From: Acheta domesticus
Lineage: Eukaryota > Arthropoda > Insecta > Orthoptera > Gryllidae
Assembly: GCA_031308135.1 (NCBI GenBank)
Contig: JAHLJT010009436.1
Span: 125,558,288 to 125,622,287 of the forward strand
Length of the DNA stretch: 64,000 nucleotides
Reading direction: 5' to 3'
Shown here: piece after piece, positions 24,319 through 37,400 of the stretch
Numbering within the stretch: position 1 is the stretch's first letter
How the letters are laid out: each line of letters begins with the position of its first letter
The notes under the pieces: model-generated
Told to the model about the DNA's origin: nothing
Seen by the model: the letters and a program-made list of their open reading frames with translations, nothing else
Database searches by the model: none
Translations under genes and position numbers: made by a program

Positions 24319-24677
24319 TCACCTGCGTCTGGCGCGGGGCGCGGGGCGCGCGCCCAGGGTGGTGCGCGGGGGTCCGGCGCCGCCCGCGGCGGGGGGCGCG
24401 TCGGCCGCGGCGGGCGCGTCGGCGTGGCGCTGCGGGGCCCCGCGCTGGCCCTCGCGCCGCATCTCCTCCATGTCGAACACGTCCTCCAGGTCGAGCGCGT
24501 ACTCGTTGTCGTCGCGCATGGCGGCCGCGCGCCCGGCCGGCCCGGCCGCCGCCGCCCCCGCCCGCGCCCCCACCGCCGCCGACGCCTCCGAGTCGCGCCC
24601 CATCAGCCCCGGCGCGGTCTCCTCGTGGAGCGGCTTCTTCGCGTACTCCGGCAGAGCCCACACCAGCAGCATGGACA
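24319..24677 (-). CDS. Transporter exon 10 (end of TM12, GC-rich tail, stop)
   Basis: Acceptor ggctcag. It encodes SMLLVWALPEYAKKPLHEET, the end of TM12 plus the L-P-E-T-x-x-x-P-L-like C-terminal motif, then about 100 residues rich in Ala, Gly, Arg and Pro with one acidic patch (ALDLEDVFDMEEM). A TGA at 24319-24321 ends the frame. That TGA sits inside a consensus donor (CGCAG|gtgagc, exon side ending at 24323), so the tail could instead splice to a further exon to the left that I cannot identify. The exon is far more GC-rich than anything around it. Confidence 0.8.
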
Positions 24678-27600
24678 CTGAGCCGCCACACCGGGTCGCT
24701 TAGCAAAGGTGCCGGACGGAGCACGGCGAAAGCGCTCCCGAGAACGCGCAGGGACAACCAGTGGGATTTGTCGGAAATCCCGAGACAATGTGGCGGACAC
24801 ATGAGCAATTATATACAACGTGAGCTTGGGTTTACAAATTCGTTTAATTAAGATTGCGCCAAAAGTCAGTACCCATTATTAAGAGTTATGGTTTTGATCT
24901 CGCATGGATTTCAATTTCCCACATGCGATGGTCGTACAGTACGATAATTAGTTACATAAAAACTTAATAGACTGCATTGCTACATAGTCTGTTCAGTGAG
25001 ATATGTTTAATTAGAGATTTTGCACTAGAACGCGTTGTTAAATAATTTTTCGGCTGTTAAATGTTTAATTAGAGATTTCATTACATATGTTCTGTGTCCA
25101 TATTGTTGATATGTTGTCGACAAAAGACATAATTTTTGTATTCGAACACGGTACAAAAATTCTTATGCATTAGTAATTGATGAATAATTTATCCCTTGCA
25201 TATTGTTCCACCAACTCGGAAGTTCCTGTGCAATTTACAGAAACGTTTTGATGCATATGGATCAGTGAACTGCCGTAGGTCAGGTATGCCTTTTTAACTC
25301 AGGAGACATGAGTTTACTTATTAGAAGATATTGCAAAGTCGTACAAAGTCTACCTGGTAGACTTTAAAGACCAGACCATTAGTTAGTAGGATCCAAGAGC
25401 CTAGCTCACAATGAAATTAAATTTAGTACCTATGTTAGTGTTTATTTATTTATTTGAATACAAGTTGTATAAATGATGAGAATAAAAAACATGAGTAAAC
25501 TCACTTTAATAGGTAGTGACTTTTGGCCCAACTCATGTATAGCCTCGAATGAAATATTGTTAAGAATTAGAGTATTTATTTACTGTATGAAGTCAATTTA
25601 TGTAAATTAATGAAAGATTTCCGTATTCTATGGTACATGGATTTAAATTTGTTGGTAAGGTTTAGGAACACTAGCTAATACTGGTTAAAAAATGTCACCT
25701 TCAGCCAGGGCTTTACTGTGTGTTATTTGCATTAAAGATATACTAGCGTACCCGTGCGAGAACTCTCGCATATTAAATTGCATCCCCTTCCCTATCTTTC
25801 TATTTCCATATTCAGACGGGAAGTTGTTAACAAAACGTGTTAATTTGTTTAAAAATTGTATAATGATAACTTCCGATCTATTTATACAATATGAAATAAA
25901 AAGAAAAACAATGAAATTGATATCTGAAAAGAAATTTTGAATAAATTCAGTATTATAGGCAAATGGTCTTGGAACAATTCACTACACTTTCTTAGATACA
26001 GCATGTGAAATAATTATACAATCTTCCTTGACAGATTTTCGCTTTCCTTGATAGCCACGTAGATTTTTTTTGATAGTTTGTACTCTTGAGAAACCTACGT
26101 AAAGTTGGCCATGCGAAAATTGTATTCGTATCGGGCAAGTACTACTCTACTCTTTAGAATATTATTTAACTTTATTACCGAAGTGAGAGGAACACCCGTG
26201 CAATTCAGTCGCCTAGAATATCAAGAAATTAGTTTAATTTCACTTACAGTTGCAGATTCTGCACGTCTCCGAATAGGTGGGGTTGTATCGAGAAGCGCCG
26301 GACAAACAAAATGTAATAAAATGTCCCACAAGCTCTCATTCTATAGATTATGTTGCGAATAATGTTTCTGTGAGGCCTTTGGCCCCAAAATTACAAAATT
26401 TTAGTCTCTAGAACGCTTCGTTTGGGAGTTATTAAACTAAATAGATGTTTAAGATTCTGGCAGAGTGTTGCTAGTGGCATTTCACATGAATATTGAGATG
26501 CCTTTTTTTTCACAAAATCCTTCATATTTTTAAAGCAAAGGTGCAATTCGCCACATCTCCGTAAAATTCTCTTTTTTTAGAGACCTCATTGATAAAGTTT
26601 CGTGGCATGCGAGAGCCGCAAAATGTATCTATACAACTGAAATAACACAAGAGTGGATTTTATATAATATAAACAAAAAACATGAGGTGATGAAGCAGCA
26701 TCTGGACTATCGTATATGTAACAACTGTAATTTCGCCTTTGTTGTCTAAGAAATATTTAATACTAATTCCATCTAACATGAATGAACCAATGCAATCTGA
26801 TTCCTGCAATGTTTCGCATTTTTCCTTAGCACACTTCAAAATATTCTTCTCTGTTTGTTCTTTCTGTGGGCTTACACACCGAGTACATTTTTTAACTGTT
26901 CGTAGCTGTGGAGAGATAACATATCACGATTTCATTAAAAAATTGTATGTGTGAGGGGAAATAGGAAACAAAATACTGCAGAAATCAGACAAATTAGTAC
27001 TGTATCTGTAACACTGTTCTTCAATGATTAATAAATCAATCTACTTAATAATACATTTAACTTGCTTGTACTAACATCTAGATCTTTTACTGACATGCTT
27101 AAATTATCATCACTGAATGTACCAAGAGAAAAGTCTTCATAGATTTCGTCCAAACGGTTCGACTTGTTTTCTGTAAATGCAATATTATGACTGAACACGC
27201 TGACTAGAAAAGTTGACCGAATCACTGCTGATAACGATAATACTGGCACAGGTGAAACATTTACCAAACCGGTTAATCTCGGGATTTCTGTGCACCTACT
27301 TCACTATTATACGAGAGCAGGATATCGCTTGCCTTGACATGATCCATTTCAGTTCCATTCGGTGCGCTGGGATATTATCGTTCACAGGAGAGGAATCGTT
27401 TTATTAAATTGCTTTTATCACCAAACCTAAAAAGATAATCTTCACTCTTCACCGTTCAGAATCGTCCATTCTTTGCCAATATTGTTTCTTTCTTCTTTTT
27501 CCGATGAACAACGTCAAAAGATGTAAAAGCTTTCTCTGTCAATTATAGTTTGACTTAGTTCACGGCCTCCTGCGCCAAGGCTTTTGATAAAGGTGGAATT

Positions 27601-30600
27601 GGTAATTTTGGTGAGCGCCGTACCAGAAAAAAGTAATAGAATGTCTACTAATATCTCTTTTTGTAGATTCTAATGCGGGGAACAATTCTTTGAGGCCTTC
27701 GGCCTCAAAATTTCAAGTTTTAAACCCCTAAAATGCATCGTTTAGAAGTTATTTAATTATATGCAGTTTGACAATGGGGTCATGAGCTGCGGGTTGCATT
27801 TAAAACGAATATTTAGATGCGTTTTTTTCAACAAACCCTTCACATTTTGAAAGTCAAAGTGCAATTCGTCAAGTCTCCATGAAATTGTTTCTTTTGAGAC
27901 CTCATTCATAACTATTGTTTGCGTGTGAGAGCCGCAACGCAAAGGTATACTACTGAAATAATACAGGAGAGGATGTTGCACTAGAGAGATCGCAACGCTC
28001 TCCTAAGAATTATCGAGAGGAGAATGATGTGTTTACTTTATTGTCGTATATCACCAATTAACTATTTTTTGAAATGATACATTTACGTATACGAATTTAC
28101 AATTATTTTACTGAGAAACTTCTTCTTTATCAGTTATAGCCATCGTTATATTTAAAAGACAATATACGATCCCTTTTTTGCTAGATTGGCTAGATGTTAT
28201 CTAGCCAAAAATCATATTTTTCATCCAAGGATTACGCTCCAATGAACTTGAACCGGTGCCCAATTTGCTCTTCTTCCCATTGATCAGTTGCAAGTACCGG
28301 CAGAAAGCGGTGGCTCAATGTTCATGTGCGTCTGTATTTTCTTCTATAAGATATATTTTTCTTCGTTTTAAGTAGTTCACACACAGTAATATCTCTGCAA
28401 TTTGGTTTTCGTTAAGGTTGATAATTCATCTCTATCAATGGAATTGAATTTGCATTGTTTGTGAAATTGCAGCAATCTATCATTCAGCTCAAATACAAGT
28501 CAAATACAATATTATTTTTTATCTCATACAATTCAAAATAAAAGCGATTCTTCTTGCACGTCTGATAACATTTTTACAAGAGCATTGGTGCATTACTGAC
28601 TTGAAGACAATATTTCCCTCAAGATCGGTTAATATCCTCGAAATGTTTCATGAAATAGTTGACCCAGGACCTCGTAAGGTCTGCTCCATAATGATAGTGC
28701 TGACGAACACTTCAAATTTATGCTATCCAGATTGAAGGAATGTAAGCTACCGAGAGCATTCATTCTCCTATGTTGTGTGGTGTGGCTCATTAAGCGCAAA
28801 GCTGCGATAGCTCAAAATACAGTTGTCTAAGAATAACCGTTAAAACATTTCTCAGGCATATAGGAAAGTTTAAGACTATAACTTTTGATCAATGTAACAC
28901 GTGATGGAAGACTTCGTCCAACAGTTGCAGATGAAGCATAAGCTCCTGATAAGTACTGCAATTCTTCATGCATTAGTGTGTGGCGTGTCACGTTTGAAGT
29001 CAGTCAAAGCGTTTTAGTGTGCTCGGCAAACACAAACGAAAGGCCTACCTTTCAGGCGAAAATGTCGAAAGGGTTACTTTGTACAATAAAAATCTCTACC
29101 GTATGTTTATTGGCAAAAATTTCGACAACCACACTTCCCTACTTTGCAACATTTATTCTGAGACCACTCTAAGTTTGTATTAGCTAATTATCATTTATGT
29201 AAGATATAAATGTCGACTTAAATAGTACATTATGAAACGATGATGTAATGATGGGTATTAATACACGAGTGTGACATTACGATACGAGCGAGGTACGAGC
29301 GAGTATCGTAAACTTCACACGAGTGTATTAATACCCATTACATCGAGTTTCATACGGTACTTTTTCTACGACTTATGGTAACTTTTATAAGTTAAACTTC
29401 TCCACTGAATCGTTTCCTGGTAGCCGACATGCAAGATTCAGCCAAGGCCACCTAGCGGACACCTCACTACCTTACACCCACAGGTGGCTGTGCTTTACCA
29501 GAGCGCCGGCGAGGGACTACAAAAGTTGCGGCAATAATATTCCGACTTCCGTATTTTCGCATTTGCTCTAATTTCTGGAAACGTCAACACCATCAGAAAG
29601 AACCACCATTCACTAAATATTTTAAACTAAAGAATTGGTCGGTTTTTTAAGGACAACCACACAGAAGCAGCAAAGAACACAAAATGACTTGCGTTCAGAT
29701 CTTAACCTCACTGAAAGTTCTCTTCAATGACTACCACTGCGCTAGTCAAATAGGATAAAAGTGAAATGCGATCCAATTTATTTTTAATAATATTTCACGT
29801 AAAAATTACTACTAATAAAATAAAATTAAAACTGAGAAGCTCAATATAATATTAAATGCAATTTTAACATACACACTCGAACGAAACATTTACTGCAACA
29901 ATTCTCAACGATTAATGAAGTGACAATACTTGATTTGTAAGCGTCTCTGTGATTGGCCAAGAACCTGTATCATAATGAAATCTGTATCTGTATCTGACCA
30001 TCATTATGCAACAGGTTGCAGCCATCCAAAGACAGCGTTATACAATGGGAGTAGAAAAAGAATATTCTAATAGATAAATGCTATTGATCCCTAGCGCTTA
30101 CGTCCGCAGGCTCCCAGTAACACGTAGGTCGCAATCATGCACTCCCCCCTCTGCAGGTAGATGTGTAGAGGGATGGACGCGAAGCGCCCCAGCACTGGGA
30201 TGATCCCGTTCGCCGTACCCCTGCGCACACAAGCACGTACTCACGCACGGAGCACCATACGCGCAATTCCATTGTCATCCAGGGCTCGCTGGATCACATT
30301 AGGGAGATCAGTTGAGCGATTATTTGGGCAGCATTTGTGGGAACATTTGGGGAACACTTTTTCGGACATCTTAAGAACATTTGATGGAACCTGTGATGCA
30401 AATGTGAGGAAACACGTAGGAGACCATACGGGAAACATGCCGGGAAATGCGAGAAAACATGTAGTGAATATTAGAGAGACCATACGGTGAACATGCGAGA
30501 TAAACTAGAGAAAATACAAGGGAATATGTGGTGAACACCCGTAAAAAATCCAAGGGGAATATTTCGGGGCATCGGCGACATGTAGAGAGAAGAATTAAAT

Positions 30601-31370
30601 GTATAAATAGCTCTTTTGGAGGAAATATAATGGGAGAATGATAGGTGACACACAAGGAACGTGCGGAGAACACGTGAGAAACATGCAAAGAAAATGCGAG
30701 GATCTTGGTTGCAAATGAGGGGCTGGGCATGCTGAGAACGTACGGAGGGGGGTGCTTTCTACAAAATGAGAATCTTTTGAACATTCCTCTTAATTTTTGT
30801 TTTCATTTTGTGGCGTTGCCTACTCTATAGCGGGATGACTGGAAATGAGCAGATATTAAATGTATGCAAACGCATTAATAATGAAGGGTTAATACGACCA
30901 TCATGACGATCCTCCAATACTTCAATGTGCATTTCAGTTTTGGCCTGAAGTTGAGATCCAGCTATTGTCACTTTTAAAAAGGTAATTAATGAAGTGAGAA
31001 ATGTTGGCATGGATCCAGCTAGAGAGTTAAGATGTAATTAGCTATTAGCACATAATGAGTAGGTGAGTGGGTGACACATAATATATTAAGCTGAAATCCG
31101 AAACAAATTGATACTCAAGAACAGAACTGATTTCTCAACGGACGATCGTTGATTGATTAGAGATTCCGAGCACGACAAGGACTAACGTCATTAGTCCCGT
31201 AACTGTAGTGCATGCTTTATCGCGGGAGGCGGCGGTGATCTTCCCCCGCTGGATGGCGAGATCCGACGCCGACCTATCCCTCGACTTGTTGGTTTTTCAA
31301 CCAGGTATCTCCCACCAGCAAGGCATCGCCCTCACCCTCTAAACTCCCGACTGATCCCCCGGCATTAGTG

Positions 31371-31421
<51 letters not shown>

Positions 31422-34400
31422 TGTGTCTGTGTCTGTGTCTGTGTCTGTGTCTGTGTCTGTGTCTGTGTCTGTAAGTGGTGAGGAGAGGACAAGGAAGAGG
31501 AAGACGCGCGGTTCGTAAGGGTACTGCAACGATGTTACACCCGCCTGATGTTGATAGGAGAAACCACTGAAATATATCGATCAGAGCAGCCGGCCGCTAG
31601 AATTCTCGTCCGGACAGCGGCTGAATTCGACCTAGATATGTAGCTAGTAACATCCGTTTATGCCCGGAGTCACTTAAGCCTGTAATCGTAATTGATGATT
31701 GGTTTTTCCTAAATACCCTTAGGTTCCTCGAGTAATAAATTAGCTCGACCCTGCGAAAACTTCGCACTTTGTAAATAATTGCTTTAAAAGTGAAAATTTC
31801 TTAATAGCAGAAAACGCCTTCGAACAGCCAGCCCCTGGACTGTGTGTTACAGTGTTAAAGGCTCGGATCTGTGCGAGTGTAACAATTATCAAGCGTCGAA
31901 ATTAAATTGCACAGAAAACCATCCAGTGTCTAATTTTATCATGAAAGATTCGTTTTTTCCCTTCAATTTGCTATTTTTAATATTTCAGATTTCTGAACAT
32001 TTGTGCCCACCCGTGCTATGTAATTGGAGCTAAATCTTCAAAAATTTAATAGAAAGTTTGAAAAGATATCTTTCTGTAGAATACTACTTAAGAAACATAT
32101 TTTAGTCTCCACCTACTCCCCGCAAGTTCCCCCTATCTCCTCTCAGTTACCTCATGGCTCTCTCTCCCTTATCATTTCCCTTGCTTCCCTCATCATTTGT
32201 ACACCTGTCCTCTCCGTTTGTGCCATTTCCTTACCTGTCCCACATCATTTCCCCAAATATCCCTATTTGGCCTTTTGTCCCCCAAAAATCTCAGAACGCA
32301 TAGTTTCTGAGCTAAGCTTGTTTTTAATGTGTTGCAGTATTTTTTTTAATGTCGTAATCTGCAAACTTCTATGTTTTGGCTTTCAATCTCTTTGATACAG
32401 CCCTGGAAGGTAATTTCCCACTCAAGAGTAATACACACACGGGGTTTTATGTGCGTGATTTCTTATAAAAGGGAAAAATCCGCCTTCTTTTTTAACTTAA
32501 TGTATAAAAAAGATGTTGCAGTCTAGGTGAAAAAACACCGGCATCTTAGTCTACAACACATGTACAAAACATTTGTTTGCCTTTTCGTGTTGATCTTTAG
32601 ATCTTTTCGTATTTCAAACTGCTTTTCTGATGTCTTAGTTGTAAGCGCACAAAATATCCATACAAAAGTATAATAACTAAAACAGTTCAGGCCCTTCGGG
32701 CCACATGAGATAACTTCGTGGGGCGTGTGTGAACCGCGGATTGCCGCCCCTATCGGCAAGAGGCACGTAAAATATAATCTTCTTTAACTTGTAAGGTGAT
32801 TTCTCCGTTGCAGCACCTTGGAAATTGTGTAGCTTTCATCGATTTTCAGATGTTGGGTGTGTTGATTTTGCTTCAATTGCTTCTAGTATGGATTTTGAGA
32901 AACATTTAATTGTTTTGAAATTCATTACCGAAACATATTTTTCCGAAATGGAGAAATTTTCTTTTGTTCAGCATCACTTGTATGCTTCGTTCTTCTCATT
33001 TGAAAAGAACAGATGAGATTGGCAGAGAAAGAAAAGATCGGAAACAATGCCAGAGTGTCGTCTGTTTATTATCAATATAAACTCTGGAGTATTTAATAAG
33101 AGAGAAAATGTAATCAATAGCAATTTAATATTGCTCCCTTATTTTAATCAGTTTTTACTGATCTTTGAACTTTGTTATTAAATTTCAGAAAATTGTGCAA
33201 TAAGTATTAAACAAGAACCAATTTTCTTTGTATGAGTGACGGTCCATTAAGACGCGTCCCAGAATAAATAAATTAACTGAAATGTTAGGGAACCAAATAA
33301 TATAGAAAGCAAGCAGTCGAAGGAGCCAAGGTAAAATAGAAAGCATTATTTGTTTAAGATATCCAAAGAACTGTGTTGTTAGCAGGCCGGTGTGGAGTAA
33401 ATAAATAGCGAACATTTAGTCAATGAATAAAAAAATTGTAAAAAGTTGTATCATTCGGAATAGTGAAATTTTTAATTAGAGAAAACATTCCCATACTTGG
33501 AAAAGAATAATTGAAGGTGTCGAAATGTGATGTGCGATCAAGTAAACATTAATTTATAAGGAGATTCGAGTTTGAAACGCAAGAACTTATAATTATTTTT
33601 GTTCAGACTTTTATTTTGTTATTGAAGTTATTAAGACAAAGAAAGTGACGAAAACGTAATTATATTTTGTAAAATGTAAAGGACATTACTATTATAACAA
33701 AAAAGAACGGCTGTTTTTTGTTTTAAACTGCGCGGCGAAAGAAAAGTTGGAACAATGCAAGAGTCAGATGGCTGGAGGTGCTTGGAGGAGATGCATCGTG
33801 TAGAATGAAGCAGCTGATCTCGAATAGAGACTTAGAAAAAAGTTTTCAGTTTTTGTTTGAAAGTGACATTTAGTATTAATAAAAGTCCGGGAGTGTGGAA
33901 TCGCAATCCTTATAGAATTGGAAAGGAATGGAATTGCGGACGCAGATGCAGGCATTTCGGCAATAACGTGGAGAGCGTCACCAGGGAAGTGATAACTATT
34001 AAAATTAACAAACTTTTATAACAAAGCCAAGATTGTTTTAGTATTATAAAAATAAAAGAAAAGAATTCAATCAAAATGAAGTGCACTTGTATGAACGAGC
34101 AGTAAGAAATATGTGTGAATGCTTGAATAATTTTCATTGTTTTTTTTATATTTGTTTTTTGTGTTGAAAGGGTATATTTTATATGTATTGTTTCGATTGG
34201 AATTGTTTTCACTGTATGTCATTCGCTTGGAAAGGATAGCCCATAAAATAAGTAGTTGCTGACATTATGTTCGGCAGCCATTGTTGAAAAATTTGTGTTT
34301 TGCTTTGTAGGTAGCTTCACCACATACGTTTGTCTGACGATAATTAATCACCGAGTGTAATGTTACGAAATGAGAATAGAGTGATGCGAAAGTGAATTGT

Positions 34401-37400
34401 TGTCTCCATTGCAGGACATATCTGTTCTTTGAAAGCCACTGTATGCTGTTTCGTAGGATAAATTTTCACGCATGTACACCAGCCTATTATACCTGCATTT
34501 ATCTAGAAATATAGCGGTTGGTAAATTGATTTTTCGGTTTGGTCGGTTATCCAGAATAAACGTAATGTACATGATAATAAATGGATATCTGTTACATTCA
34601 ATTGCGTTAAACACTTCAAAGTGTAGAACTTGACTTATGTTGGTGCTGATGCATATAAGGAATAATTGACAGTTAAACGCTGATGCGTCTGTTTGGAAGA
34701 ATCCCACAAATAACTCGATACCTTCTTCTGTTTCTTTCTTGCATTTTTTAAAGTAGTTTTTGAAGAAAATCTTTTTCATAATGCTTGTTACAGTAAGACA
34801 GCAGAAACTATTAGATACCTGATGATTGCATTGAAAGGAACATAAAAGAAATATCACGATGTTTTTCGATATAACTTAGTTGTCGCTTTAATGACAATTC
34901 TCTCGTAAAATGTACGTACATTTTCTCAATGGAATAAGTAAAAGATCCTTCAATGAAAAAATCAAGAGTAGAATTTCTATTCTTTAATTGTGATCCAAAC
35001 TATTGACAATAGATAATAGGAATAATTGATTAATATTGAAGACAAATGCCTGACGTTTAGAAAAAAATGAATAATATTCACCGCTTTTCATACAGAGTAA
35101 TTATTCTTACCTGATATGTGTTGGATACATCTCAGCGCACATAACGGTGAAGACTATTTCTGCATTTATCAGTGATCCGAAAATTATACAACACATCGCT
35201 TCACTTGGAATGTAAGGGATGTCGATTAGTTCGCAGGTAAGAGCGGCGACTGTCAATCCCAGGAAGACACCTGAAAATGCGGGCGAAAATCAGGTAAATA
35301 AGGCAACTTTTTGTTTAAGGCTTAATATTTACAACGAAAGAATTAAGCAAAATCCATATTTTACTGTGTATTTTGGTTGAGTATATTTTCGCAAACTTAA
35401 CAATTTTAATCGTAATTTGTTGCACCCACGAGCCTATACAGAAAATATTTCAGGAGAGGGATGGTAAAGTAATTTCTGAACACCTCTCAATTCGTTCAAG
35501 AACAATTTTTGGAACGTGATTTTTTTTTCTGAAAGGCCTCTCATTACTTAATTTAGTATGTGGTTAAATAAACACGTTGTAATTGTTTTTTTAATAATTT
35601 GGATAAATTACAAAAAATGATGAATTGGGGAAAGGGGTTAAGCATCCTCTCTAATATCTACCAGTAGTTGCACAATACGTTAATTTGTTAAACGATTAAT
35701 AGATATTGCTGGTGGTGTAAATACCTTCTAATAATAAATAAAAGAAAGGTGTTCAAATATCGTATATTGAGGCTTAAGATCTTTTCGACAGCATGACTAT
35801 CATCATCAGAGCTATTTTGCAGCGTCTGGGCAAAAAACGAAGTTCTGGGCAGAACTTTAACCTAAGTTCTTCAATTTAGCAGAATTTTATACAACTCACA
35901 CCAGGTTTTATGGGATTGATCCAAATACAAACCCGAAGTTATTAAAACCGAAAAATATAGCAGCAAAAATGATGTATAATATACATATCCTTAACTCATA
36001 CATTATATCAGCTGAATTAGACTAGCATCATTGTATGCTGTGGTACAGCTACAGTTCTGAATCTTTGAAGGTCAACGCAGGACGAGAAAGATAAAGAAAA
36101 ACCCAAGTGGCAAGTCAGATTAAAAAAGCGTATTAGTCTGCTGAGGGAGAAGCTTGGAAGGCTGACCAATATAAGAGGGGAGTGAGAACCAACAAACTAA
36201 AGAAACGAATTCATGAAAGTATCAAATCAGTTACACTTAATTTTCAGAGAGGGTCTTAATGGAAATAATAAATAAGCTCACCCAACAGATAGCTGTTTAT
36301 TTCAAAAGATTCCGAAGGTACAAGACTACTGCGATTCGAAAAAGGCAAAACGCAGAGTTCCAGATCCAAAAGTTATTCTACAGGAAACTTTAGATTGACG
36401 CTCAACAAAAACACAATCCCTATATAGTATTTGAGTAAACTCGTGTCCGTGCGTGGAGAAAATACGGTTCCGTGCCTCACGGTTAGACCACTTCCCGTGT
36501 ACCAATCGAGACATATGAGGTGTCATTTGACGCGTATCGGTCTCCTGAAGGGGAACTGATAATTTGTTTTCGGGTCCGGCCGGAAGATTAAAATAAATTT
36601 CCAAAAACGTGTTTTTGGGTGTTTGGGGGCTGCCATATTCGTGAGTACGCTGGAAATTGAACCATTACCACCTAAATAAATCTATGAAGGTAGCGTTGAT
36701 TAATCTCCAGTATCCAAAGGCATTTTTTTCGCTCAACACGCCATTATTTTCTTTCACGATGTTGGCGACACTGATGTTGACATATTTACGTGAACAATTG
36801 AAATTAACTTGGACAAATGACGCACGAGGAATATTTCGGAGAAAACAAAACTGTGAGTAATGTTAGAGAATGAATGAACTATGAATGAATGAAGATAAAT
36901 TTCTTTCCCCACACGTCATATACAGTTTTTACTGTTTTTTTGACAAATAAATATCTAAATATCTAACTATGTTCGACTTCTCACTTTTACGATCCAAGAC
37001 AAAAAGTGTAGCTTGACTAAACTTACTAAGAACTTACTAAGAATTTACTTAATCATTTACAACTACATTTAATGAGAATAACCTAGAACAACAACTTCCA
37101 GGTGATCATTGTGCATTATTGTGCATATTAGCAAAAAACGTAAAAAGTGTAGCTTGACTAAACTTTAACTATTCGTATATTCAGTACCTTCAAGTATTTC
37201 TTACGACAATTATAATTTTTAAATTACAATATTACAACTTCATATCCCATATGAAAGTAACATACCAAGCCATTGGATGTTGGAAAGTTTTTGAAGACGA
37301 GTATAACATTATCAGCGATTCATTGGTAAGTCCAATGCCAGATACTGTAAGAACATATTTGAACAAAGTTAAGCATGAACTAAATTAAGTATGAAAGATT

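Noticed and set aside
24151..24851. Several long frames on both strands in the GC-rich block
   Set aside because: Shadows of transporter exon 10; only the minus frame starting at 24677 fits splice phase and family motifs.
30371..30784. 137-codon minus-strand frame
   Set aside because: Lies in a degenerate tandem repeat; no recognised features.
34363..34857. 164-codon minus-strand frame
   Set aside because: Inside transporter intron 8, AT-rich, no domain or good start; possibly chance. Worth a transcript check only.
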